A stretch of DNA of 13,262 bases from DASTGO01 sp035719045 (GTDB lineage: Bacteria; Actinomycetota; Actinomycetes; Actinomycetales; Kineosporiaceae). Made by a program: the position numbers and the translations under genes. Location of the stretch: the NCBI GenBank assembly GCA_035719045.1, contig DASTGO010000152.1:1-13262 (forward strand). Reading direction: 5' to 3'. The notes beneath the pieces were generated by a model. The model did no database searches. It worked only from the letters and a program-made list of their open reading frames with translations, and was not told where the DNA came from. Of this stretch, positions 5,652 to 11,867 are shown in pieces (position 1 is the first letter of the stretch; the number at the start of each line of letters is the position of its first letter).

Positions 5652-7495
5652 CGCAGGCCGAACCGGCCGACGGGGATCCGGCCGTCGCGGATCCGGCCGA
5701 CGGGTTGCCGGGGCCGCGCTGGCAGCGGCCGGTTCCGCTGGTCGGGGACCCGACCTCGGCCGCCCACCGGGCCGCGGATCCGGCGGGCTGGGCGTTCTCC
5801 GGTGAGGTCCGCACGGCTCTCGGCGAGGTGATCGCCGCCCGCCGGGACATCCGCCGGTTCCGGCCGGACGCCGTCCCCGAGGACGTCCTGACGGCGGTGC
5901 TGGAGGCGGGACACCGGGCGCCGTCCGTCGGCCACTCCCAGCCGTGGCGGTTCATCGTCGTCACCGCTTCGCAGACCCGGGACCGGGCCGCGGTGATGGC
6001 CGACCGGGAACGGCTGGCCCAGGCCGCCGCGCTGGACCCCGAACGTGCCCGGCGCCTGCTGGACCTGCAACTGGAGGGCATCCGGGAGGCGCCGGTCGGG
6101 ATCGTGGTCGCCTGCGACCGGCGGGCCGCCGCGGGCGGGGTGCTCGGGCGGGCCACCTTCCCGGACGCCGACCTGTGGAGCTGTGCCTGCGCGATCGAGA
6201 ACATGTGGCTGACCGCCCGGGCGCACGGTCTCGGGCTGGGCTGGGTGACGCTGTTCCGGCCGGAGGAACTGGCCGCGCTGCTCGGACTGCCGGACGGTGT
6301 GGTGACCCTCGGCTGGCTGTGCCTCGGCTGGCCGGACGAGCGGCCCCCGGAGCCCGGCCTGCAACGGCACGCCTGGTCGCACCGGCTGCCCCTGGCGGAA
6401 GTCGTGCTGCGGGAGCGTTGGCCGGGCGCCGCAGCCCCCGCGGCGCCGCCGTCCTATCTGCGGGCCCCCGCCCCGGACCGCCGGGTGGCCGCCACCGACG
6501 ACGCCGACGGACTGCTCACTCCGCCCGGATCGCTGGGCCTGCTCGACGCCGCGGTGCACCGGCTGGTCGCGCTCGGCGCCCGGGACGTGCGGTCCGGGAC
6601 CCTGGTGCTGGCCGGCGCGGACCATCCGGTGGCCGGACTGGGGGTGACCGCCTTCCCGCCCGGTGTCACCCGGGAGGTGATCACCGCCGCGGTGGCCGGG
6701 GAGGCGCTGGGGGCGGTGAGCGCGGTGGCCGCCGGGCTCACCGTGACCGTGGTGGACGCCGGGGTGACGGGCGGACCCGTCCCGGGCGCTCGTGCCGCCC
6801 GTCCCGAAGGCCTGCGCGGCGACCTCGTCGAGACCGACGCCCTGACCCGTGCGGACGCGCAGGCCCTGCTCGATGCCGGCCGGGTCCTCGGCCGGGAGGC
6901 GGCCGGGGCCGGGCTGGTCGTGCTCGGCGAGGTCGGGTTGGGGAACACCACCGTCGCGGCGGCGCTGGCCGGTGCCCTGCTCGGGCTCGACCCGGACGAG
7001 GTGGTCGGGCTCGGTGCCGGCTCCGATACGGCCATGGTGGAGCGCAAGCGGGAGGTGGTCGGCCTCGCGCTTCACCGGTGGCGTGCCTCGTCCGCCGCTG
7101 GGTCGGCGCCGGCTGCCGCCCCGGGATCCGGTGCCGGTGCAGCGTCCGATCCGCTGGTGGTGCTCGCCGCGCTCGGCGGACCGGAACTGGCCGTGCTGGC
7201 CGGGGTGGTGCTCGGTGCCGCTGAGGCCGGGGCCGGGGTCGTGCTGGACGGGCTGGCGACCGGGGTCGCCGCGCTGGTGGCCGCCCGGCTGGAACCGGCC
7301 GTGTCGGCCTATCTCGTCGCCGGGCACCTCAGCCGGGAGCAGGCCCATCGCCGGGTGCTCACCGAACTGGGCCTGGAACCGTTGCTGGACCTGAGGTTGC
7401 GGGCAGGGGAGGGTGTGGGCGGCTGTCTGGCCGCCGGGCTTCTGCTGCAGGCGCTCGCCGTGCGCCGCCGGGCCGGGCGGACCCTGCCGGTCTGA
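5648..7495 (+). CDS. bluB-cobT: BluB-CobT fusion: DMB synthase / nicotinate-nucleotide-DMB phosphoribosyltransferase
   Basis: A 615-residue fusion joining two consecutive steps. Residues ~55-275 are BluB, a nitroreductase-fold enzyme that cannibalises reduced FMN with O2 to form 5,6-dimethylbenzimidazole (DMB). Landmarks are RRDIRRFRPDAVPEDVL (R65-R66-D67), GHRAPSVGHSQPWRFIVV, and AIENMWLTARAHGLGLGWVTLF. Residues ~288-615 are CobT, which activates DMB to alpha-ribazole phosphate using nicotinate mononucleotide: PPGSLGLLD (292 on), ADHPVAGLGVTAFPPGVTREV, VVDAGVTGG, GEVGLGNTT, GAGSDTAM and AGEGVGG, whose E588 corresponds to the catalytic Glu of CobT. A Pro/Ala-rich stretch joins the domains. 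The GTG at 5648 overlaps the previous stop (GTGA) with GAGG seven bases upstream. A BluB/CobT fusion of this order is described in P. freudenreichii. This is the last gene of the operon. Confidence 0.95.
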   Translation: MTQAEPADGDPAVADPADGLPGPRWQRPVPLVGDPTSAAHRAADPAGWAFSGEVRTALGEVIAARRDIRRFRPDAVPEDVLTAVLEAGHRAPSVGHSQPWRFIVVTASQTRDRAAVMADRERLAQAAALDPERARRLLDLQLEGIREAPVGIVVACDRRAAAGGVLGRATFPDADLWSCACAIENMWLTARAHGLGLGWVTLFRPEELAALLGLPDGVVTLGWLCLGWPDERPPEPGLQRHAWSHRLPLAEVVLRERWPGAAAPAAPPSYLRAPAPDRRVAATDDADGLLTPPGSLGLLDAAVHRLVALGARDVRSGTLVLAGADHPVAGLGVTAFPPGVTREVITAAVAGEALGAVSAVAAGLTVTVVDAGVTGGPVPGARAARPEGLRGDLVETDALTRADAQALLDAGRVLGREAAGAGLVVLGEVGLGNTTVAAALAGALLGLDPDEVVGLGAGSDTAMVERKREVVGLALHRWRASSAAGSAPAAAPGSGAGAASDPLVVLAALGGPELAVLAGVVLGAAEAGAGVVLDGLATGVAALVAARLEPAVSAYLVAGHLSREQAHRRVLTELGLEPLLDLRLRAGEGVGGCLAAGLLLQALAVRRRAGRTLPV

Positions 7496-7549
7496 GCCGT
7501 GCGGCCCGGACATGCCGTGTGCTGCCCGAACCGGGACCGCCGAGGGGCC

Positions 7550-7609
7550 GGCTCAGGGACGGCCGGGTCCGGGACGGCTGGCTCAGGGACGGCCGGGTCC
7601 GAGGGGCAG
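7550..7609. repeat. Intergenic tandem repeat, 15-bp half-unit / 30-bp unit
   Basis: A 22-bp block beginning GGCTCAGGGACGGCCGGG occurs identically at 7550-7571 and 7580-7601. Each 30-bp unit divides into two similar 15-mers (GGCTCAGGGACGGCC and GGGTCCGGGACGGCT). The array lies 55 bp after the BluB-CobT stop. Its 15-bp phase and core resemble the in-gene repeat at 3077-3121. Confidence 0.8.
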
Positions 7610-7627
7610 TCGTGGCGGTTGACTCCC

Positions 7628-7676
7628 CAGCTTGTTCGGGTCCGAAGTGGTTGCTCGTTTGGATCCGAACAGGTTG
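7628..7676. terminator. 19-bp stem-loop; possible terminator or operator
   Basis: In RNA from the + strand, 7628-7646 pairs with 7658-7676 along 19 consecutive positions (four of them G-U), closing an 11-base loop. It begins 133 bp after the B12 operon stop. No U-tract follows, so it is not a classical intrinsic terminator, although actinobacterial terminators often lack one. The same DNA also reads as two near-palindromes, TTCGGGTCCGAA (7635-7646) and TTTGGATCCGAA (7658-7669), 23 bp apart, which would suit a dimeric regulator. Confidence 0.5.
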
Positions 7677-7713
7677 CCTGATTTCCTGGGGTTAGGTGCC
7701 CGGCCACGGGGTA

Positions 7714-7740
7714 TGAGAAGAGACCTATCACATTTTCTCA
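7714..7740. promoter_or_regulatory. AT-rich inverted repeat upstream of the GGDEF-EAL gene
   Basis: TGAGAAGA (7714-7721) and TTTTCTCA (7733-7740) form an 8-bp inverted repeat with one G-U pair and an 11-base spacer, about 96 bp before the ATG at 7837. It lies in the most AT-rich stretch of the window, where a promoter would be expected. Function as an operator or 5'-UTR hairpin is a guess. Confidence 0.3.
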
Positions 7741-7836
7741 CAAGGCTGGTTCATCGAGTCCTGAAGAGGCCTGGCCGTAAGGCGAACGGCAGCAGTTGCT
7801 CATGACATCTGGTGACTGGCGCCGAATGGGGTTGAG

Positions 7837-9468
7837 ATGCCCACACGAGTTGAGTGGCTGGTCCGTGGCGTGGCCGGTCTCGAGGGTGCGCCGGTGGCGG
7901 TGGCCTACGCCGTAGATGAGTGCGGCCTCCGCAGGCTGGCGGGCGACGGGATTCCCGGGGACGTGGAGCGGAGGCTGACCGGATGGGCGCGGGAGTGGCA
8001 CCCCGGCCTGGAGTTCTCACCCCTGCCTGCGGGCATCGTGCTCGGGCCCACGGTCAAGGATGACCGCCTGAACGGGCTGCTGGTCGCGCACTGGCCGTCG
8101 GGCCACGTTCCCCCGGCGGCTTCGGATGCCGTGGAGGCTCTGGTGCAGTTGTGGGCCGATGGCGAGAAACATGAGGACGCGCTCACCGGACTGGTCGGTC
8201 GGGACGTGCTCACGGATCACCTCCTGCTGGCCGGCCACGCGGCCGGCCGTAGCGGGGCAATGCCGGTGCTGTTCTTCTGCGACATCGACAACATGAAGCT
8301 GGTCAACGATCGGCATGGTCACCAGATCGGGGATCACGTGCTGAAGGGCGCGGCAGACCGGCTCATGTCCACGGTCCGGCCGGAGGACACGGTGGCCAGA
8401 GTCGGAGGTGACGAGTTCGTCGTCCTGTGCCCCGGGGTGACCGATCCGGCCGAGGCGATCGTGATCGCCAGTCGCCTCCAGACGGTGTTGGCCGTGGACC
8501 ACCTTGTGGGGTCGGTACCGATCCACGCCCCGGCCAGCATCGGCGTGGCCATCGGCCCGTTCGCCAGCCCGACGGAGGGGTTGGAGCAGGCCGACGCTGC
8601 GATGTACAAGGCGAAGCGGACCAGGAGCGGCTACGCGGTCTATGACGCACAGTTGCACCGGGACGTCCGCTGGCGGCTCTCGGTTGGCGCCGACTTCCCC
8701 CGCGCGATCCAGGAGGGGCAGTTGCGGCTGCACTACCAGCCGGAATACGACGTGAACACGGGCCGGGTCGTGGCGTTCGAGGCGCTGCTGCGCTGGGCAC
8801 ACCCCCAGCGCGGGCTGCTGGGCCCGCAGGAGTTCCTCGACGCCGCCTCGATCGGGCACACCAGCGACGGCCTGCTGCCCTGGGTGCTGCGCACCGCCTG
8901 CACGGAGGCCGCCACCTGGCCCGGCCGGTGGCCGGGCATGCCGCCCCCCGTGGTGGCGGTCAACGTCTCTCCCCACGACCTGGCCGACGGCAATCTCCCG
9001 GAGATGGTCATCGAGGCACTCACCACGGCTGGGCTGCCCGGCTGGCGCCTGCAGTTGGAGGTCACCGAGAACACCGTCCTCATCGACCCCCTCGACGCCA
9101 GTCGCCAGCTCCGCGATGTCAACCAGCTCGGCGTCAGCGTCGCCCTGGACGATTTCGGCACCGGTTTCAGTGCCCTGGCGCTGTTGCGTGACCTTCCCGT
9201 CCATGTCCTCAAGATCGACCGGTCCTTCACCGCCGAACTGCGCCGTGGCTCCCGGGCCACCGCGATCGTCTCCGCAGTGGTGCGACTGGGTCATCACCTG
9301 AAGGCACGGATCTGCGGCGAAGGTGTCGAGACCCAACAGCAACTGCATCATCTACGCCGGTTGGGATGCGACGACGCTCAGGGCTTCCTGCTCCACCCAC
9401 CTGCCCCGCCGGCGGACCTGCTGCCGCAACTCCTCGGCCCGACAGCCGAAGGATCCGGATCCGGCTGA
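7837..9468 (+). CDS. GGDEF-EAL cyclic-di-GMP diguanylate cyclase/phosphodiesterase
   Basis: A 543-residue cytosolic protein without signal peptide or membrane segments. Residues ~1-110 look like a small sensory domain, possibly GAF-like (NGLLVAHWPSG followed by an amphipathic helix); this is uncertain. The GGDEF domain (~115-270) has the intact active site GGDEF at 190-194 and an inhibitory-site RxxD (RPED) exactly five residues before it. The EAL domain (~280-530) has all expected metal and catalytic positions: FEALLRW (E315), NVSP, LEVTEN, DDFGTGF, KIDRSF, GEGVET and QGFL. Both c-di-GMP synthesis and hydrolysis are therefore possible; the net activity cannot be read from sequence. ATG 7837 follows a weak GGGG-type site. 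No membrane partner is adjacent, and the gene appears monocistronic, converging on the STAS-like gene. Confidence 0.93.
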   Translation: MPTRVEWLVRGVAGLEGAPVAVAYAVDECGLRRLAGDGIPGDVERRLTGWAREWHPGLEFSPLPAGIVLGPTVKDDRLNGLLVAHWPSGHVPPAASDAVEALVQLWADGEKHEDALTGLVGRDVLTDHLLLAGHAAGRSGAMPVLFFCDIDNMKLVNDRHGHQIGDHVLKGAADRLMSTVRPEDTVARVGGDEFVVLCPGVTDPAEAIVIASRLQTVLAVDHLVGSVPIHAPASIGVAIGPFASPTEGLEQADAAMYKAKRTRSGYAVYDAQLHRDVRWRLSVGADFPRAIQEGQLRLHYQPEYDVNTGRVVAFEALLRWAHPQRGLLGPQEFLDAASIGHTSDGLLPWVLRTACTEAATWPGRWPGMPPPVVAVNVSPHDLADGNLPEMVIEALTTAGLPGWRLQLEVTENTVLIDPLDASRQLRDVNQLGVSVALDDFGTGFSALALLRDLPVHVLKIDRSFTAELRRGSRATAIVSAVVRLGHHLKARICGEGVETQQQLHHLRRLGCDDAQGFLLHPPAPPADLLPQLLGPTAEGSGSG

Positions 9469-9478
9469 CCGGCGAACG

Positions 9479-9492
9479 CCCGGCGCGCCGGG
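9479..9492. repeat. Perfect 14-bp palindrome after the GGDEF-EAL gene
   Basis: CCCGGCGCGCCGGG is its own reverse complement and starts 11 bases after the stop codon. It could fold as a 5-bp stem with a CGCG loop and contribute to termination. Confidence 0.6.
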
Positions 9493-9508
9493 CCGGGAGG
9501 CGGGCGGG

Positions 9509-9530
9509 GTACGGGCAAGCCTGCCCGCAC
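9509..9530. terminator. Candidate bidirectional terminator hairpin
   Basis: CGGGCA (9512-9517) pairs with TGCCCG (9522-9527) around an AGCC loop. Two more pairs follow after one mismatch (9509-9510 with 9529-9530). It sits in the 115-bp gap between two convergent stops, which is the right place for a shared terminator. No U-tract is present on either strand. Confidence 0.4.
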
Positions 9531-9583
9531 GGCCCGCGCCGCACCCGGCCCGGACACGCCGGGAGAGGAGACCTCTCGACGGA

Positions 9584-10045
9584 TCAGCAGACCGCCCAAC
9601 CGTTCACCCCAAGGCGCCCGGAGAACCCGGCCCGCCAGATCGGGGTCAGGGTCTCGAACGGCTCCACCCCGTGCAGGATCCAGGCCATGGCCGCTGCCTC
9701 CCACTCCGGGTGCCGACCGTCGACGAACCGCTCCCCCGTCCCCGGAAGGTAGGTGTGGGTCAGGCGCATCAACCGGCGGGCGGTGATCTGGTCGGGCACG
9801 ATCGCCACCGACCGGTGCAGGCCCCACCGGCGGACCACCGCCGCCGCGTCCCGCAGCGCGTGCGTGATCTCCAGATCGCGGCCCGCATGAGGCTCCCGGC
9901 GAAGATCGACCAGCTGACCGAACTCGGTCCGGCCGGCCACCGCCGACTCCACCGCAGTGACCCAGCCCTGAATGTCGCTCACCGTCACCGGGGCGAGGAA
10001 TGTCGCGCGGTACCCGTAGTTCGTCGGCTCAGTGATGATCGGCAT
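9584..10045 (-). CDS. SpoIIAA/STAS-like domain protein
   Basis: A 153-residue soluble protein, no signal or membrane segment. The layout suggests the SpoIIAA-like (STAS-related) fold: an N-terminal strand region (YGYRATFLAPVTVSDIQGW), a central FGQLVDLR strand, a helix, RSVAIVPDQITARRLMRL, and a C-terminal ERFVDGRHPEWEAAAMAWI resembling the F-x-D...A-x-A-WL end of that family. The assignment is by pattern, not alignment. Start chosen at ATG 10045 because CGGGGGG lies just upstream; the open frame extends 35 residues further in low-quality Arg/Gly-rich sequence. STAS-like proteins commonly act in partner-switching or lipid/ligand sensing; which applies here is unknown. It ends convergent with the GGDEF-EAL gene and diverges from the ABC genes. 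Confidence 0.7.
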   Translation of the reverse strand: MPIITEPTNYGYRATFLAPVTVSDIQGWVTAVESAVAGRTEFGQLVDLRREPHAGRDLEITHALRDAAAVVRRWGLHRSVAIVPDQITARRLMRLTHTYLPGTGERFVDGRHPEWEAAAMAWILHGVEPFETLTPIWRAGFSGRLGVNGWAVC

Positions 10046-10393
10046 GACTGCCCCCCGTGTGGCATGGTCCCCCCGGGCCGGTTGCCCGGTCCTTCGAAAC
10101 GTCGGGGGCCTGTCACAGGGCCTTGACCCGCCCCCCGGGTGACTACCCACCGGTACTCCCGCTGCTCGGGCACGACCGTGTCCCGGTCTGCCATGGAGAC
10201 GAGGGGCCGGGCCGTGCTCGGGGGCGGTGACGGTGGCCTATGTCAGCAAGTGAGCAAGGGTCTGGCCGAGGGCCATCCAGTGTCCGCGACGCCGGGACTC
10301 CGTCGGCGCCCGCAGACTGTGGCAGAGTGCGGCGACGGAGGACCACGCCGCGAGGCGGGCGTGCCGGCGGGAAGGGACACGGGGGTCACGGTC
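10046..10393. other. 348-bp divergent intergenic region
   Basis: It lies between the STAS-like gene (minus) and the ABC ATPase gene (plus), so both promoters should be here. Visible items are a 6-bp hairpin at 10073-10089 in the STAS leader and a short dyad at 10109-10119. A TTGACC at 10123 has no matching -10 element at 16-18 bp. Open frames that cross it look like chance reading through GC-rich DNA, and no small gene could be supported. Confidence 0.5.
10109..10119. promoter_or_regulatory. Short perfect dyad in the divergent region
   Basis: CCTGT-C-ACAGG is an exact inverted repeat with one central base, 64 bp upstream of the STAS-like start codon. Its position suits an operator or promoter-proximal site, but 11 bp could occur by chance. 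Confidence 0.25.
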
Positions 10394-11176
10394 ATGGGGA
10401 AGGTCGTTCCACCGGTTCCGGAGGTTCACCGGGTTCCCGATGTCCAACCGGCCTCGCACGTCCTGCTGGACGGGGTGTCCAAGCGGTACGGGACGGTCGA
10501 CATCCTGCGTGAGGTCTGCGTGGACGTGCCGGCCCGGCGGCGGGTCGGTCTCATCGGGGTCAACGGTGCGGGCAAGACCACGCTGCTGCGCATCCTCGCG
10601 GGTCTGGCGTCCCCCGACTCGGGTGCCGTCCGGCTCGTCGAGGAGGGCGGTGCCACCCGGCCGTTGACCAGTCGCGACCTCGCGCTCGTGCCGCAGGCCA
10701 AGCCGCTGTTCCCCGTTCTCACCGCGGCCGAGCACCTGGCGCTGGCAGCCGGGATGAACCGGGGCTGCTGGGACGGCGACCTGCCACAGCGGTGGCTGCG
10801 TGACTTCGGGGTCCCCGCCGACCGCCCAGCGGGGCGACTGTCGGGTGGCGAGCGGTCCCAGCTGGCGATCGCCCTGGCGCTCGGCCGGCAGGTTCCCGTG
10901 CTGCTGATGGACGAGCCGTTCGCCGAACTGGACCCGCTGGCCCGTGACGACGCCACCACCGCGCTGGCGGAGCACGTCACCCGCAGCGGCCGGACCCTCC
11001 TGGTGTCCTCGCATGTGATCGCCGACGTCGAACGCCTCTGCGACCGCATCGTGGTGCTCACCCACGGCCGGGTCGTCCTCAGCGGCGACACCGGCGACCT
11101 GCTGGCAGGCCCCGGGGAGCGGTCCCTGTCCGACGTCGTGCTGCCGGTCCTGCGCAGCCACCGGGAGGCCCGGTGA
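10394..11176 (+). CDS. ABC transporter ATP-binding protein
   Basis: A 260-residue cytosolic ATPase with all ABC motifs in order: Walker A GVNGAGKTT, Q-loop LVPQAKPLF, signature LSGGERSQ, Walker B VPVLLMDEP, D-loop ELDPLA, and the switch His in LLVSSHVIADVERLCDR. The C-terminal HGRVVLSGDTGDLL is typical of ATPases that drive ABC-2-type exporters (CcmA/NatA-like, multidrug or antibiotic-type). The start at ATG 10394 is preferred because GGGGG lies about eight bases upstream; the frame continues upstream to 10139, but that part lacks domain similarity and looks non-coding. The N-terminal ~25 residues (MGKVVPPVPEVHRV...) are unlike the family core. Its stop overlaps the GTG of the permease gene, so the two form a complex. 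The substrate is unknown. Confidence 0.92.
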   Translation: MGKVVPPVPEVHRVPDVQPASHVLLDGVSKRYGTVDILREVCVDVPARRRVGLIGVNGAGKTTLLRILAGLASPDSGAVRLVEEGGATRPLTSRDLALVPQAKPLFPVLTAAEHLALAAGMNRGCWDGDLPQRWLRDFGVPADRPAGRLSGGERSQLAIALALGRQVPVLLMDEPFAELDPLARDDATTALAEHVTRSGRTLLVSSHVIADVERLCDRIVVLTHGRVVLSGDTGDLLAGPGERSLSDVVLPVLRSHREAR

Positions 11177-11832
11177 GCACCGTGCGCCGGGCACAATCCC
11201 GGCTGTCCCTGGACCGCTCCGTGGCGGGGATGATGGCCGCCACGGTGGTCGGCTACGGGTTGCTGGCCGGTGAGGAGCTGACGAGCCACAAGGCAGGCAT
11301 GGTCACCAGCCTGGCCTCCTATCAGTCGATCGTGGCGGCGCTCCTGGTCTCGACCACCGTGGCCAAGGAGTTCGAGACCGGCACGATCCAGTGGGGGCTG
11401 ACCCAGCGCCTGTCCCGTGGGGCGTGGTTGTGGTGGCGGACCTGGCCCATGCTGGTGTTCGTCGCCCTTGCCGGAGCGGGCCTCGGCGGGGTGATGGCCT
11501 ACGTCGAACGTCACACCCCGGCCGACATGGTCGCCTACCTCGACCGCGCCCAGTTGGTGAACGGCCGGTGGCCGCTGGCTGTCGCCGACATCGTGCTCGC
11601 GGCGGCCATCGGGATTCTGGTCGGAGTGACCACCCGGCGGGTCGTCCCGGCGGCCGCGATCTCCGCCGCGGTCGTGATCGCCTTGAGCTACGCCGCGTCC
11701 ACCGGGCGTGGGTCGCTGGCACCCGGACTGTCCGTCGCCTCCGCAGCCTGGTGCATCGGCGCCGGGGAGGTCCTGGCGGCCGCCCTGGTGCTGGCCCTCA
11801 CCGCCCGCGGACTCCGGCGCCGCGACATCTGA
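11173..11832 (+). CDS. ABC-2-type membrane permease
   Basis: A 219-residue integral membrane protein with about six hydrophobic segments (~16-32, 43-61, 90-112, 135-155, 156-175, 185-213). The conserved ABC-2 feature AKEFETGTIQWGLTQRLSRGAW lies after the second segment (residues ~63-84), the cytoplasmic coupling element of actinobacterial ABC-2 permeases that normally reads EFETGT...TQ. It starts at GTG 11173, overlapping the ATPase stop (GTGA), with GGGAGG four bases upstream, so the two are translated together. A homodimer with two ATPase subunits is the expected transporter. Export of a drug, peptide or lipid is typical, but nothing nearby identifies the cargo. Only 35 bp separate its stop from the convergent downstream gene; no clear terminator was found there. 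Confidence 0.85.
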   Translation: MSTVRRAQSRLSLDRSVAGMMAATVVGYGLLAGEELTSHKAGMVTSLASYQSIVAALLVSTTVAKEFETGTIQWGLTQRLSRGAWLWWRTWPMLVFVALAGAGLGGVMAYVERHTPADMVAYLDRAQLVNGRWPLAVADIVLAAAIGILVGVTTRRVVPAAAISAAVVIALSYAASTGRGSLAPGLSVASAAWCIGAGEVLAAALVLALTARGLRRRDI

Positions 11833-11867
11833 GGCCGCGACGCCCGTTCGTGCCCCAGGCGCGTGCC

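Larger units (their letters stand above)
7496..7836. other. 341-bp intergenic region between the B12 operon and the c-di-GMP gene
   Basis: No convincing gene. The first ~110 bp are GC-rich and contain a 15-bp-period tandem repeat. From about 7620 the composition becomes clearly more AT-rich than anywhere else in the window, with a long stem-loop at 7628-7676 and a shorter inverted repeat at 7714-7740. The end of the B12 transcript and the promoter of the 7837 gene must both be here, but no clean -35/-10 pair could be assigned. Confidence 0.7.

Noticed and set aside
3261..7513. Very long minus-strand open frames antisense to the B12 genes
   Set aside because: Long antisense frames are a by-product of high GC3. 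Their translations are Gly/Arg/Pro/His-rich with no motif, while the plus frames contain full enzyme domains.
7496..7627. Cobalamin riboswitch
   Set aside because: No B12-box-like sequence was found. A riboswitch for the operon would be upstream of the first gene, outside the window.
7499..7681. 60-codon plus-strand open frame with GSGTA pentapeptide repeats right after the BluB-CobT stop
   Set aside because: It is essentially a translation of the 15-bp DNA repeat plus the hairpin arm, has no ribosome-binding site and no domain. The antisense frame over the same repeat is equally open.
7741..7836. Possible c-di-GMP riboswitch before the GGDEF-EAL gene
   Set aside because: A GCC-GTAA-GGC mini-hairpin with a GNRA loop is present, but the conserved GEMM blocks (GGCAAACC and GGGACGCAAAGCC type) are not.
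9451..9464. Tandem GGATCC pair near the end of the GGDEF-EAL gene
   Set aside because: It simply encodes a Gly-Ser-Gly-Ser-Gly C-terminus; two units are not enough to call a repeat.
10123..10146. TTGACC as a -35 element for the ABC operon
   Set aside because: No acceptable -10 hexamer occurs at 16-18 bp, and the site would leave a leader of more than 240 bp.
10139..10393. 85-residue N-terminal extension of the ABC ATPase frame
   Set aside because: ABC ATPases of this type start shortly before the first strand. The extension is Arg/Gly-rich without similarity, and a better start with a G-rich site exists at 10394.
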